Positions 18,894 to 28,793 of a stretch of 64,000 nucleotides of DNA are shown piece by piece; the stretch's first letter is position 1; each line of letters opens with the position of its first letter. Source of the DNA: UBA11891 sp049890035 (GTDB lineage Bacteria; Bacteroidota; Bacteroidia; Flavobacteriales; Flavobacteriaceae); NCBI GenBank assembly GCA_049890035.1, contig JBMHCG010000059.1, positions 1 through 64,000 of the forward strand. Reading direction: 5' to 3'. A program made the translations under genes and the position numbers. Under the pieces are notes generated by a model. The model saw only the letters and a list, made by a program, of their open reading frames with translations, searched no databases and was not told where the DNA came from.

Positions 18894-19859
18894 CTATGAA
18901 TAAGGGGTGACCTTATGATTGGTATTAGTTCCATTTTGATAATGCATATATGAAAAACCGGGATGGATAGCGGAGGAACCCACAGTACCATTTTTATGCA
19001 GGGCCAAGTAGGCTACCTGAAAATTGGGTACTCCTTTATGTTTATTGATGATGCGAGAAATGGCTTCTTCACAGGCGGCCTGTGGGTGTTTTCCCTGTCG
19101 CATGAGTTCAACAATCAAAAAACTTCCGACAGTTTTCACGACTTCTTCCCCCATTCCCGTTGCGACGGCTCCTCCTACGGAATTGTCTACATACAGACCC
19201 GACCCGATAATGGGTGAGTCACCAATTCTTCCTCTCATTTTATACGCCAATCCACTCGTACTACAAACACCACTGACATTTCCCAGCGAATCTCGGCATA
19301 AAATTCCTATGGTATCATGGTTTTCAACATTGATTTCGGGTTGATAATTTCCTATTTTTCTCCAATCCTCCCATTTTTTTTGTTGATCTGGGGTTAAAAG
19401 AGATTCTATTGGATATCCAGTATCAGCAGCAAAATTCTCAGCACCTTTTCCAGCAAGCATAACATGTGGAGTATTATTCATAACATCGCGTGCTAGTGCA
19501 GCCACATGCTTGACGTTTTCAACGGCAAGAACCGCTCCACAATTGCCGTTGTGATCCATAACACAGGCATCCAAACTAACGCGACCTGTTCTGTCCGGAG
19601 CACCTCCATATCCCACGGTAGTATTCAAAGGATTTGCTTCCTCAACTTCAGCTGCTAGAATGGCTGCTTCCAAAGCATCGATGCCCTTTGAAAGAGCTTT
19701 GCCAGCAGCAGCGTTGGCTTGGTTAAAGTTCCAAGTACACAGAGCAATGGGATTGTTTTTCTGATTGGGTTCAACCTTATTGAAACCCCAAATATTTCCT
19801 GAAAAAGAGGAAAGTATTCCTGTTAGCGATAATTTTTTAATAAAAAATCTCCTGTTCAT
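18894..19859 (-). CDS. N4-(beta-N-acetylglucosaminyl)-L-asparaginase (glycosylasparaginase), exported
   Basis: This 321-residue Ntn hydrolase cleaves the bond between asparagine and GlcNAc at the root of N-glycans. It is made as a precursor and cuts itself before T183 in the motif NHDTIGIL (180-187), giving an alpha and a beta chain. Downstream, RIGDSPIIGSGLYVD and GATGxGE-like residues (AVATGMGEE) form the substrate pocket. The pattern TTVGYGGAPDRTGRV in the alpha chain is also typical. The N-terminus (MNRRFFIKKLSLTG) looks like a Tat-like or Sec leader, so the enzyme probably works in the periplasm. With sialidase and fucosidase nearby it points to breakdown of N-linked glycoproteins. Confidence 0.93.
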   Translation of the reverse strand: MNRRFFIKKLSLTGILSSFSGNIWGFNKVEPNQKNNPIALCTWNFNQANAAAGKALSKGIDALEAAILAAEVEEANPLNTTVGYGGAPDRTGRVSLDACVMDHNGNCGAVLAVENVKHVAALARDVMNNTPHVMLAGKGAENFAADTGYPIESLLTPDQQKKWEDWRKIGNYQPEINVENHDTIGILCRDSLGNVSGVCSTSGLAYKMRGRIGDSPIIGSGLYVDNSVGGAVATGMGEEVVKTVGSFLIVELMRQGKHPQAACEEAISRIINKHKGVPNFQVAYLALHKNGTVGSSAIHPGFSYMHYQNGTNTNHKVTPYS

Positions 19860-20286
19860 AGGATTCCTAAGTTACTTTTTTTTGATCATTTGGTATTGTA
19901 TAAATATTTTTTTTCTGTGTGACATACCTGATTGGGCATTTGGAACTCAAAAGTAAAACGATGGGAATAAATTGTTGCCATCTATGTATCCATGCAGCAT
20001 GCAAGATGTACAATGAAGTTTGCAAGGGTGAAGTTAGAGTTTGGCTTCATTTTTAGTTGTTCCTCCCAAGTGAAAGCCTTTTTACAGGATGAAAACAATG
20101 GCGGAAACCCTATCTATATAATTCTGATGTAATAGCTGTTTTTAAACGTATAGTTTTTTACATGAAAAATAGTTGACAAAGTAGGCGTGATTCGAATTCA
20201 TTGTATTGGCTTAAAAAAGCTTAGTGAGGCAACCGAACAACTATTTTGTAGGTTTTCAAGTTTGATTAAAGTACTACATTTGCGTC
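19860..20286. other. 427-bp intergenic region, no gene recognised
   Basis: This region lies between the divergent glycosylasparaginase and manA genes. I found no coding frame of convincing composition and no hairpin terminator. The only clear signal is the TACATTTG box at 20275-20282, so it mostly holds the two outward promoters. Confidence 0.5.
20275..20282 (+). promoter_or_regulatory. -7 box (TAnnTTTG) of manA
   Basis: TACATTTG fits the Bacteroidota -7 consensus exactly. It ends five bases before the first ATG and eleven before the second, so transcription would start at or just before the coding region. No convincing -33 TTG at 17-23 bp spacing was found. Confidence 0.55.
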
Positions 20287-21267
20287 ATGCAAATGCCCAA
20301 TTCACCGCTTCGGTTTCAGCCCTTATTTCAATACCGTATTTGGGGAGGAGACAAACTGAATCACCTATTAAATAAAGATACGGACGGATCCAGCGTAGGA
20401 GAAAGTTGGGAGGTTTCGGGTATCCCAGAGGCAGAGACAGTTGTATGTGAAGGGCCGCTGCGGGGAAAAAAACTTTCCGAATTAATAGACACCTACCAAG
20501 CTGAATTTTTGGGCGATAAAGTATGGGAACAATTTGGCCGAAATTTTCCTTTACTAATTAAATTTATTGACGCGAAACAGCCTTTGTCCGTTCAGGTACA
20601 CCCTGATGACCAGTGGGCTCGCATCCACCACAATAGTTTGGGAAAAAACGAAATGTGGTACATACTGGATGCTGCGCCGAATGCTGAGTTGATTCTGGGT
20701 TTCAAGCACCATTTATCCCCTCAAGAATATGAAAATCACGTGACCCAAGCGACCTTAAAAGAGGTTCTTCATAGCGAGCATGTTCAAAGAGGCGATGTCT
20801 TTTATATTCCTACGGGCCTTGTACACGCCATTGGAGCTGGTGTTGTTTTGGCTGAAATTCAACAAACCTCCGACATTACCTATCGTATTTATGACTACGA
20901 CAGAGTCGATCCCAAAACAGGGGAGAAAAGATTCTTACACACAGAGAAAGCCAAAGCAGTTGCCGATTTGGGACCAGCAAAAGAGTATGCAGTATCCTAT
21001 AAATCAAACTTGAACAGTTCCAATACTCTTATCAAAACCCCTTATTTCCATACCAATTATCTACCTCTTGCTGGCCTTATGGAGCGTGATTATGGAAGTT
21101 TGGATTCTTTTGTTATACTCATTGGTGTCGCTGGAATAACCCAGTTACTGCATGAGACCAAAACCTACACTATCACAACAGGCCAAGTACTGCTATTACC
21201 CGCACACATAGGGGAATTGACTCTAGAAAGCCAACAATCCGAACTCATTGAAGTGTATATACCCTAA
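20287..21267 (+). CDS. manA: mannose-6-phosphate isomerase, class I
   Basis: This 326-residue cytoplasmic cupin enzyme interconverts mannose-6-phosphate and fructose-6-phosphate. Zinc ligands are visible in QVHPDD (Q103, H105), NEMWYI (E122) and LVHAIGAG (H180). The nearby arginine of DITYRIYDYDR matches the catalytic arginine segment. The N-terminal RIWGGDKL is conserved. The start may be M3 at 20293, because the -7 box sits directly against the first ATG. It feeds mannose, for example from N-glycan cores, into glycolysis, or supplies mannose-6-phosphate for GDP-sugar synthesis. The tesB-like gene starts 10 bp after its stop. Confidence 0.94.
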   Translation: MQMPNSPLRFQPLFQYRIWGGDKLNHLLNKDTDGSSVGESWEVSGIPEAETVVCEGPLRGKKLSELIDTYQAEFLGDKVWEQFGRNFPLLIKFIDAKQPLSVQVHPDDQWARIHHNSLGKNEMWYILDAAPNAELILGFKHHLSPQEYENHVTQATLKEVLHSEHVQRGDVFYIPTGLVHAIGAGVVLAEIQQTSDITYRIYDYDRVDPKTGEKRFLHTEKAKAVADLGPAKEYAVSYKSNLNSSNTLIKTPYFHTNYLPLAGLMERDYGSLDSFVILIGVAGITQLLHETKTYTITTGQVLLLPAHIGELTLESQQSELIEVYIP

Positions 21268-21277
21268 ACAGAAAGTA

Positions 21278-22126
21278 ATGAAAACAATTGAAGAACTCTA
21301 CGAAAAAATTCAATTACGATCCACTGGAGACAATACCTTTGAAGGGGATCACTTCTTTACCCCTTGGGGACGTGTTTATGGTGGTCAGGTTTTGGCCCAG
21401 GCGTTATTTGCCGCTTATCAGACTGTTCCGTCGAACAGAAGTTGTCATTCGCTACACAGTTATTTTATTTTAGGAGGCGATCTCAATCTGCCTGTTCAAT
21501 ATGAGGTAGATATCATACGCGATGGTGGTAGTTTTACCACCCGCAGAGTTATTGCCAAACAAAAAGATAAAGCCATCTTTATTTTGGCAGCTTCTTTTCA
21601 GATTTTTGAAGAAGGTCTTTCGCACCAAGAAATCCTTCCTGACTTTACGCCACCAACCAAAAAGGAGGTTATGGATTATTTCGAAAACGCTGAACAGGAC
21701 CGGATGAATGGTAATGCCATTCTAAAAGGCATGGCCTTGGATCAAATTTTTCAATTTTTACCTGTTGAGCGAATCCTTCTTGATTCTGGATTATCGCAAA
21801 TGCAGTTTTGGACGCAGTCCGCTTCCTGGGAAAATTTTAGTGTGGCACAAAAGCATCAGTTGCTGGCTTTTATTTCAGATTTCGGCATCATGGCGGCCAT
21901 GTCATTACCCCATTTAAAAGTTTTGGAAAAAAAACCTGTTATGATGGCCAGTTTAGATCATGCACTCTGGTTTCATCGTCCAGTAATTGTGAGTCAGGGG
22001 GTTTTGACCAAACTACAAAGCCCCAGTACTTCAAATGCTCGCGGTTTTTCAAGGGGTAATATTTATGACGCTAGCGGAAATCTGATGGTTTCTGTAGCAC
22101 AGGAAGGTTTGTTTAGGGTTCACTAA
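21278..22126 (+). CDS. tesB: acyl-CoA thioesterase II (TesB family)
   Basis: This 282-residue double-hotdog thioesterase hydrolyses acyl-CoA to free acid and CoA. The catalytic triad of the family is in place: D201 (FISDFGIM), S225 in place of the usual threonine (ASLDHALWFHRP), and Q275 (VAQEGLFR). The GRVYGGQVLAQAL segment (31-43) is the classic N-terminal signature. I chose the ATG at 21278 because it lies after the manA stop and begins where the family begins. A longer frame from 21248 would overlap manA. It is likely cotranscribed with manA without a metabolic link. Confidence 0.9.
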   Translation: MKTIEELYEKIQLRSTGDNTFEGDHFFTPWGRVYGGQVLAQALFAAYQTVPSNRSCHSLHSYFILGGDLNLPVQYEVDIIRDGGSFTTRRVIAKQKDKAIFILAASFQIFEEGLSHQEILPDFTPPTKKEVMDYFENAEQDRMNGNAILKGMALDQIFQFLPVERILLDSGLSQMQFWTQSASWENFSVAQKHQLLAFISDFGIMAAMSLPHLKVLEKKPVMMASLDHALWFHRPVIVSQGVLTKLQSPSTSNARGFSRGNIYDASGNLMVSVAQEGLFRVH

Positions 22127-22128
22127 AC

Positions 22129-25100
22129 CTAGTTGTTTTGACGAAAGGCCAGTAATTTTCCGTTGTTTTGGGAAACCAAAACTATCGTGGTTCCTTTTTT
22201 GTTTTTTAGGGTGGTTATGCTCCTGGCGTTTCCGGGTACTTCAAATTGGGATTTGGATTTAGGCACTACCTTTAGTTGATTTTCTTCCCAGCGAAGGTGT
22301 ACCCCAGAAAAAGCATCCATCGGGCCGTAGAAAGGTTCATTGCCATAGTCATTTCCCACCAAAAGGATTTCTATTTGATCTCCTTGTTTTAAGCGCGTAG
22401 CACCATAGATTGGTGCCCATTGGGCTTCAATAGGAAGTGGTTGCAGTTCCCAAGTCTGCCTTCCATTGTTGATTAATAGATAACTCCGATCATCGTTAAT
22501 GGTCATTTCGGTTGCCGCAGCGCGCTCTTCAGCGCTTAATAGGGTGTTAATGTCGGCTAAAGCAAAGCTCTTGTAGGTGTTGAACTTTTTTCTAAAAAAG
22601 GGACTTTGTCGGTTGAGATTGCCCCAAAAAGTAGTGGGATATTCTTTGTATTCACCGTTCTGATCTTTGTTATGAGAAAAGAGTAAAGGCTCCATAAAGC
22701 CGTTATTATCTAAATCATTAACAACCATACGAAGGGGTGTTTGCGCCGAAATATTATAGGGGTTGTTTTGCCCTAGATTCCCTATAATGTAGTCTGGATC
22801 TCCATCCTGATCAATGTCCATTTCGGACAATGACTGCCACCAACCTTTGGTCTTGTCTAAGTTTGGTATACTGGTAGGGTTGAGTTTACCCGCTGTATTG
22901 GCATAAAATTGAAGGGGTTCAAACGGACTGCCCAGCAGTAAGTCGGTATTGCCATCCTGATTGAAATCAGTAGCGATAGCAGCTTGAATCCCTCCTTTGG
23001 GTAGGGTATTCCCAAATACAGCCGCCGTTTTATCAATAAACGTAGTGCCTAAATTTTCAAAGTAAAAGGAAGGGTCGGCAAAAGGATAATTTTGGATTTT
23101 CGTTTTTCCCGTAGCAAAAATATCTTCTTTTCCGTCTCCGTTAAGGTCAAAAACAACGAGCTGTTGCAATTGGCTGTTTATTTTTGGAAACCTTTGTGAT
23201 AGCTTACTGAAATTACCATGGCCATCATTGAGCAATACCAAGATGTTGGCTGTGTATTGGTTGTTGCGAAAGTCATTTTGGTTTTGAATGATAAGTAAAT
23301 CCAAATCACCATCTCCCTCCACGTCACTAGCAGCCATTCCATCCAGTGACACCATTTCTTCTATGGGTGTTGATAAGAGTTCCACGGATTCGAAGTACCC
23401 CGTTTGTTTTTGGGTAAATAAAAGAGGGGAAGCACCATCAGATCCTCCAATAACAAAATCGGTAAGTCCATCATTGTTAGCGTCCAGTGTAATCAATTGT
23501 GGATTGTTTTCGGAAAGTTTTCGAGGAAGTAACCTTTGGATATGGAAATCGGCTTTATCCTGTTGAATATGTCTAAAAGAAAGTCCAATACTGTCTTGGA
23601 TGTTTGTAAAATAGGGTTGGGTAGTAGGGTGTTTTTCGAAGGGGAATCTCAAGGAATTTGCAGGGCGCTTTTGGGCACGATCATAGTGGATGCTAAGGTG
23701 TTGATTGACGGCTATTTTTTTGATCTTTTGATAGCGCCCGTCTGGCCATAGTACTTCGATACTTTCGACACTGTCTTTTTGCCCCAATCCAAAGTGAATG
23801 CGATCATCGACTCCAGACATATAACCTCTGGTATGATAATTGGTATGTGTTTGAAAATCATCATTTTTTGTAGAATGGCGTAAAACAATTTGAGCCCCAA
23901 TGCCTGTAGGATTGTATTGCGGGCCTTCGAGGTCTATTTGGAGAAAGCGATTTTCTGCAGTATTTGTATTGTTTTCAAAAATAAAGGCAGTATCGTTTAT
24001 GTTGTTGACTACATAATCAAGGTCCCCGTCATTGTCCAGATCCGTGAAAACAGCGCCATTAGAAAAAGAAGGGATTCCCAAGCCCCATTGTTCGCTTTTG
24101 TCTTCAAAAGCAAGTTGTCCAAGGTTTCGATAGGCGTAATTTTTTTGTTTGACTACAGGAATGCAGTCCAGTAAAATATCACTATCTACAAAGCGAGAAA
24201 CAGACTGTCGGAAATCGGCAAAATCCTTATCAGTAATATCCCTTGGAAACCCATTGGTTATGAATAAATCTTTCTGACCGTCATTATCAGCATCAAAAAA
24301 CAACGGGGCCCAACTCCAATCGGTTTGATAAATACCTGACAACATTCCTACCTCGCTAAGGGGTTGTTGGTTGCCATTGCCCAGGTGCAGCATATTTCTG
24401 GAATGTTGGGTTTCGTAGTTCCATTTTCTGTCCAAAATCACTTTTTCATAGTTGCTGTAAGAAATGGTTGTTTTCTTTCGATAATTAGATTCCCCCAGCA
24501 TATCCAAGGAAACGATGTCCTTAAAGCCATCATTGTTAAAGTCAGCAACATCAACGCCCATGGAAAACATGCTCTGATGTTTTAACAAATCAGCAGCTTG
24601 GTTGGTAAATGTTCCATTTCCATTGTTGACGTATAAAAGGTCATTGGTGATATAGTCATTAGCGATATATATATCGGGCCATTGATCCTGATTGATATCG
24701 ACAATTCCCACTCCCAAACCAAAACCTTCGATGGTAATGCCTGCCGCTAACGATACATCGGTAAAGGTTCCGTCTCCATTGTTTCTGTAGAGCCTATCGT
24801 TGCTGGGTGCGCTACCGTCTGTTACTTTCTCTCTATAGGTTAGCGGCAACACCTTACTTTGCTCATTGTTGAGAACATATAGGTCCATCCATCCATCGCG
24901 GTTGTAGTCAAAAAACACGGCTCCCATACTATTTCCAGCATCATTTACCCCGTATTGTTCAGCAGCTTCTTGAAATCGGATTTGTCCATCATTTTGGAGC
25001 CCCTTATTGATGAAAAGTTTGTTTTTGCGGTTTTGTTGATACATGGCGGTGCAGACATAAATATCCAAAAAGCCATCTCCATTAACATCCGCATAGGTCG

Positions 25101-25461
25101 TACCAGTGGCCCATTGATCATTGGCTTCAATTTGAGCCCCCACGCTTTGATTCTCAAAAACCATATTTCCAAGATTTCTGTATAATTGGTTTGGGACTTG
25201 GTTGCCAGTAAAAAATAAGTCTCTAAGACCGTCATTGTCAAAATCCGCGGCAATCACACCCCCTCCATTAAACACATATTCTTCTTCTAAGATGTTGATG
25301 GAATCGTTTTCTACAATACGATTGTTAAATACAATATGTGATTTTGCTTTTGGGACCAATTCAAAAAGAGGGTCTTTTTTTGAAGTACAATTATTTAAAC
25401 AAACGAGCATTAGAAGATAAATCCCTTTTTTACAGGATTGAAATTTTGGATGATGCCACAT
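22129..25461 (-). CDS. giant FG-GAP/VCBS-repeat lipoprotein with ASPIC/UnbV domain (second copy)
   Basis: This 1110-residue protein is a paralogue of the one at 11856-15107, with the same order: a repeat block, a UnbV-like domain (NPTGIGAQIVLR and HFGLGQKDSVESIEVLWPDG) and a second repeat block. About thirteen calcium loops such as DVNGDGFLDIY and DLDNDGDLDYV are visible. Unlike the first copy it carries a lipoprotein leader (CLNNC, C25), so it is probably anchored at the surface. It is divergent from the second SusC across 243 bp. It ends two bases from the convergent thioesterase. Its function is unknown; binding of a ligand presented to the neighbouring SusC/SusD is a guess. Confidence 0.9.
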   Translation of the reverse strand: MWHHPKFQSCKKGIYLLMLVCLNNCTSKKDPLFELVPKAKSHIVFNNRIVENDSINILEEEYVFNGGGVIAADFDNDGLRDLFFTGNQVPNQLYRNLGNMVFENQSVGAQIEANDQWATGTTYADVNGDGFLDIYVCTAMYQQNRKNKLFINKGLQNDGQIRFQEAAEQYGVNDAGNSMGAVFFDYNRDGWMDLYVLNNEQSKVLPLTYREKVTDGSAPSNDRLYRNNGDGTFTDVSLAAGITIEGFGLGVGIVDINQDQWPDIYIANDYITNDLLYVNNGNGTFTNQAADLLKHQSMFSMGVDVADFNNDGFKDIVSLDMLGESNYRKKTTISYSNYEKVILDRKWNYETQHSRNMLHLGNGNQQPLSEVGMLSGIYQTDWSWAPLFFDADNDGQKDLFITNGFPRDITDKDFADFRQSVSRFVDSDILLDCIPVVKQKNYAYRNLGQLAFEDKSEQWGLGIPSFSNGAVFTDLDNDGDLDYVVNNINDTAFIFENNTNTAENRFLQIDLEGPQYNPTGIGAQIVLRHSTKNDDFQTHTNYHTRGYMSGVDDRIHFGLGQKDSVESIEVLWPDGRYQKIKKIAVNQHLSIHYDRAQKRPANSLRFPFEKHPTTQPYFTNIQDSIGLSFRHIQQDKADFHIQRLLPRKLSENNPQLITLDANNDGLTDFVIGGSDGASPLLFTQKQTGYFESVELLSTPIEEMVSLDGMAASDVEGDGDLDLLIIQNQNDFRNNQYTANILVLLNDGHGNFSKLSQRFPKINSQLQQLVVFDLNGDGKEDIFATGKTKIQNYPFADPSFYFENLGTTFIDKTAAVFGNTLPKGGIQAAIATDFNQDGNTDLLLGSPFEPLQFYANTAGKLNPTSIPNLDKTKGWWQSLSEMDIDQDGDPDYIIGNLGQNNPYNISAQTPLRMVVNDLDNNGFMEPLLFSHNKDQNGEYKEYPTTFWGNLNRQSPFFRKKFNTYKSFALADINTLLSAEERAAATEMTINDDRSYLLINNGRQTWELQPLPIEAQWAPIYGATRLKQGDQIEILLVGNDYGNEPFYGPMDAFSGVHLRWEENQLKVVPKSKSQFEVPGNARSITTLKNKKGTTIVLVSQNNGKLLAFRQNN

Positions 25462-25704
25462 GTACTTATATTTAGAATGGCAAAATACTAAAATATTTAG
25501 GCAGAAAATGAGATATTAAACTTTGGCTACTGTTCCCTTTCTTTATACTAGAAGTATTGATTAGCATTGATTTAGACTACATTTCCACCCATTATAGCAC
25601 TGATTTGTTGCATTTGTAACAATAAATTCTACAACGATTGTTTTTGAGTGGCTTTTTTTTAACAAAATTTTATAAATTGTGATTCTATAAATAAACCAAT
25701 TACA

Positions 25705-28700
25705 ATGAAAAATAATTTTCTTAAAACGCTGAGTTTATTCATGCTTACTGCAGTAATGAGTTCAGTGTATGCACAAACTGTCAATGGGACAGTGTCCAGC
25801 CCAGAAGGTCCACTTCCGGGAGCAACAGTCCTTGTAAAAGGAACAACAAATGGGGTGTCTACTGATTTCGATGGGAATTTCTCCATCCAAGCGGGTCCAG
25901 ACGCAGTTTTGGTTGTTTCTTATATCGGCTATGCTTCACAGGATGTAGCCGTTGCAGGACAAGATCAGATTCTCGTGACACTGGAAACAGACAATGAACT
26001 AGACGAGGTAATTGTTACCAGTTATGGTGCACAAACACGCGGAAGTGTTACAGGTTCAGTAGCGGTCGTAGATATGGATGACGCTGTCAAAACACCTGTA
26101 GTCAATGCTGCGGAAACACTCCAAGGACGAGTTACTGGGGTACAAGTTGTCACCAGTGGTAATCCAGGGCAAGCACCGAAAATTAATATTCGTGGTTTTG
26201 GAACGAGTAACAATACCAATCCGCTATATATCATAGATGGTGTTCAGACTGACGACCCGTTGGTTCTTAACAACATCAACCCTACTGACATTGAGCAGAT
26301 GAACGTACTCAAGGACGGTGCTGCTGCTATCTATGGTGCCAGAGCATCGAACGGGGTTATAGTCATCACGACAAAAGGTGGTGGATACAATATGGACGAA
26401 GCCAAAGTCTCTTTTGACTTTTATACGGGTACCTCCCAAATTTCTAACTCACCTGAAATGTTGAATGTACAACAGCATGCTCAAATGATATGGGATAGTT
26501 ACAACAACGACGGGGTGACACCCAGCCACCCTCAATATGGAAGTGGGGCGAGCCCAGTAGTTCCCTCTTCTGTTATTGGATACAGACGGGTAGTTTCTTA
26601 CAACCCAATTGTATTTTCAGAAACAAACCCTTCAACCGGTGGAGCTTTCTCAGCGCCGGTAGCACCTGGAGGAACCAACTGGATTGATGCCATCACTAGA
26701 AATGCTCCGACAACCAATGCATCATTTTCTGTTGCAAATGGCTCTGAATCGGCTCGCTATTACTTCGGTGTTGGTTATTTAGACCGGCAAGGTGTATTGA
26801 ATCAACAAGGATTTAAGAGAGGAAATATGAAGTTTAATTCGGAAGCAAAAATTAAAGATCGTCTTCGGGTTGGGCAGCATATCAACTTATCTTATACGAA
26901 CACCAAACCGGGTCTTAATGAAGCTGTTGAAGGAGCACTCCGAATGACACCTTTATTGCCAGTTACCGACTCCGATGGAAACTATACTGGTGTAGCGGGA
27001 CCTGGATTAAGTAACACACGAAATCCTGCCGCACAATTATACAGAACTCGTAATGATTACTTTAAACGTCTTAATATTATTGGAGATGTGTACGCCTCCT
27101 ACGATATAACAGATCAATTAACTGCAAAAACCACATTTGCCGGTGGCCTTGGGTCGTTTGATTCTCGCCAATTTACATCGCTCGATCCAGAGCACGGAGA
27201 GCCTATTTCAACACAAACATTAAATGAGCAAAACCAATCCAGCTATAATTGGAACTGGACTACAACGCTTAATTATAATGCTGATTTTGGAGACCATAGT
27301 ATCAATGCGTTAGGAGGTATCGAATACGTTAAAAATGGTGGCAAAGGGAATGGCGTTACGCGCCAAGGATATCTTTTCGAGGAACCAACGTTCTACTTGC
27401 TAAATAATGGATCCGGAGCACCCAATGTAAGCTACGCATATGATGGTTACAGTACGCTCTACTCGTTATTTGCCAATGTAAATTATAGTTTTGCTGATAA
27501 ATATTTTCTTACTGTAACGGTTCGAAACGATGAGTCCTCAAGATTTGATGAGTATAAAAGTGATATTTTTCCTTCATTTAGTGCAGGATGGGATTTGAGC
27601 AAAGAAGATTTTTTCCCTGCTGACGGAGCCGTTAATTATATGAAAATTAGAGGATCATGGGGTCAACTTGGAAATCAGACGTTACCTGCTGATAACCCAA
27701 CTATCAATATTTCAGGCTTGAGTGAAAGTCTTGCTGATTACTCATTTAATGACAGCTCTGTCACACAAGGTGCTTTGCTGCAACAAGTAGGAAACCCTAA
27801 CCTAAAATGGGAAACTTCCGAAACAATTAACTTTGGGGTCGATTTAGGAATGTTAGACAGTAGACTATCGATCACTGCTGAATATTTCCAAATAAAAACG
27901 AAAGATCTGATCACTCGCGACTTTAGTTTGATTAGTTCGACCGCTATTGACGCCGGTGCCCCTTTAGTAAATCTAGGTGATGTAGAAAACACAGGGATTG
28001 ATTTCTCTATGGGCTATGGTGATACCACTACGAGTGGATTTACGTATGATTTAAGTGTCAATATTTCGCACTATAAAAATACTGTCACATCCTTGATTAA
28101 CGACGCACCAGTATTTGGTCAAACAGGAATACGAAACGGTGAAGTAAATCGTACTAAAGTAGGAGAAGAATTAGCGCATTTCTATGGAAGAGAAGTGACG
28201 GGACTTGATGCTAATGGGCGTATGACATTTGCAGGGGATACTGATGGAGACGGTGATGATCGCAACATTATTGGATCTCCCCACCCAGACTTCACCTATG
28301 GTATCAATTTGAATTTAGGTTACAAAGGATTTGATGTAGCTGCCTTCTTCAATGGATCGCAAGGAAACGATATCTATAATTACAACAAGGTATTTACAGA
28401 GTTCGGTCTCTTCTTCCTTGGGAACAGAAGCGCGAACGTATTAAATGCATGGACACCATCGAATACCAATACAGATGTACCCGCATTGTCAGCCTCCTAT
28501 CCACTTGAGGAAACAGCACCGAATTCATACCTAGTAGAAGATGGTTCTTTTTTCCGTTTGAAAAACTTGCAGCTTGGATATACACTTCCTGACAGTCTAA
28601 TTGGATCATTAGGTGTTGATTCAATGCGATTATATTTGCAAGGAACAAACTTATTCACAATCACTGAGTATTCAGGTTATGACCCTGAAATCATTCGTAA

Positions 28701-28782
28701 TAATAACCTTAATTTAGGGGTCGATCAGAGAATATTCCCCTTTGCTAAAACATTATCAATAGGAACTAATATTAAATTTTAA
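25705..28782 (+). CDS. SusC-like TonB-dependent outer membrane transporter (second pair)
   Basis: This 1025-residue protein has a Sec signal (VYA/QT, about 23) and a carboxypeptidase-like N-terminal domain (PEGPLPGATVLVKGTTNG, SYIGYAS). The DEVIVTSYG TonB-box region, a plug (LQGRVTGVQV, IRGFGTSNNTNPLYIIDGV) and the barrel follow. The SusD partner starts 11 bp after its stop. It differs clearly from the first SusC, so the two pairs should take up different substrates. The downstream DUF1080, Gfo/Idh and GMC genes make a glycoside handled by oxidation the best guess. Confidence 0.96.
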   Translation: MKNNFLKTLSLFMLTAVMSSVYAQTVNGTVSSPEGPLPGATVLVKGTTNGVSTDFDGNFSIQAGPDAVLVVSYIGYASQDVAVAGQDQILVTLETDNELDEVIVTSYGAQTRGSVTGSVAVVDMDDAVKTPVVNAAETLQGRVTGVQVVTSGNPGQAPKINIRGFGTSNNTNPLYIIDGVQTDDPLVLNNINPTDIEQMNVLKDGAAAIYGARASNGVIVITTKGGGYNMDEAKVSFDFYTGTSQISNSPEMLNVQQHAQMIWDSYNNDGVTPSHPQYGSGASPVVPSSVIGYRRVVSYNPIVFSETNPSTGGAFSAPVAPGGTNWIDAITRNAPTTNASFSVANGSESARYYFGVGYLDRQGVLNQQGFKRGNMKFNSEAKIKDRLRVGQHINLSYTNTKPGLNEAVEGALRMTPLLPVTDSDGNYTGVAGPGLSNTRNPAAQLYRTRNDYFKRLNIIGDVYASYDITDQLTAKTTFAGGLGSFDSRQFTSLDPEHGEPISTQTLNEQNQSSYNWNWTTTLNYNADFGDHSINALGGIEYVKNGGKGNGVTRQGYLFEEPTFYLLNNGSGAPNVSYAYDGYSTLYSLFANVNYSFADKYFLTVTVRNDESSRFDEYKSDIFPSFSAGWDLSKEDFFPADGAVNYMKIRGSWGQLGNQTLPADNPTINISGLSESLADYSFNDSSVTQGALLQQVGNPNLKWETSETINFGVDLGMLDSRLSITAEYFQIKTKDLITRDFSLISSTAIDAGAPLVNLGDVENTGIDFSMGYGDTTTSGFTYDLSVNISHYKNTVTSLINDAPVFGQTGIRNGEVNRTKVGEELAHFYGREVTGLDANGRMTFAGDTDGDGDDRNIIGSPHPDFTYGINLNLGYKGFDVAAFFNGSQGNDIYNYNKVFTEFGLFFLGNRSANVLNAWTPSNTNTDVPALSASYPLEETAPNSYLVEDGSFFRLKNLQLGYTLPDSLIGSLGVDSMRLYLQGTNLFTITEYSGYDPEIIRNNNLNLGVDQRIFPFAKTLSIGTNIKF

Positions 28783-28793
28783 AGACAGATACA

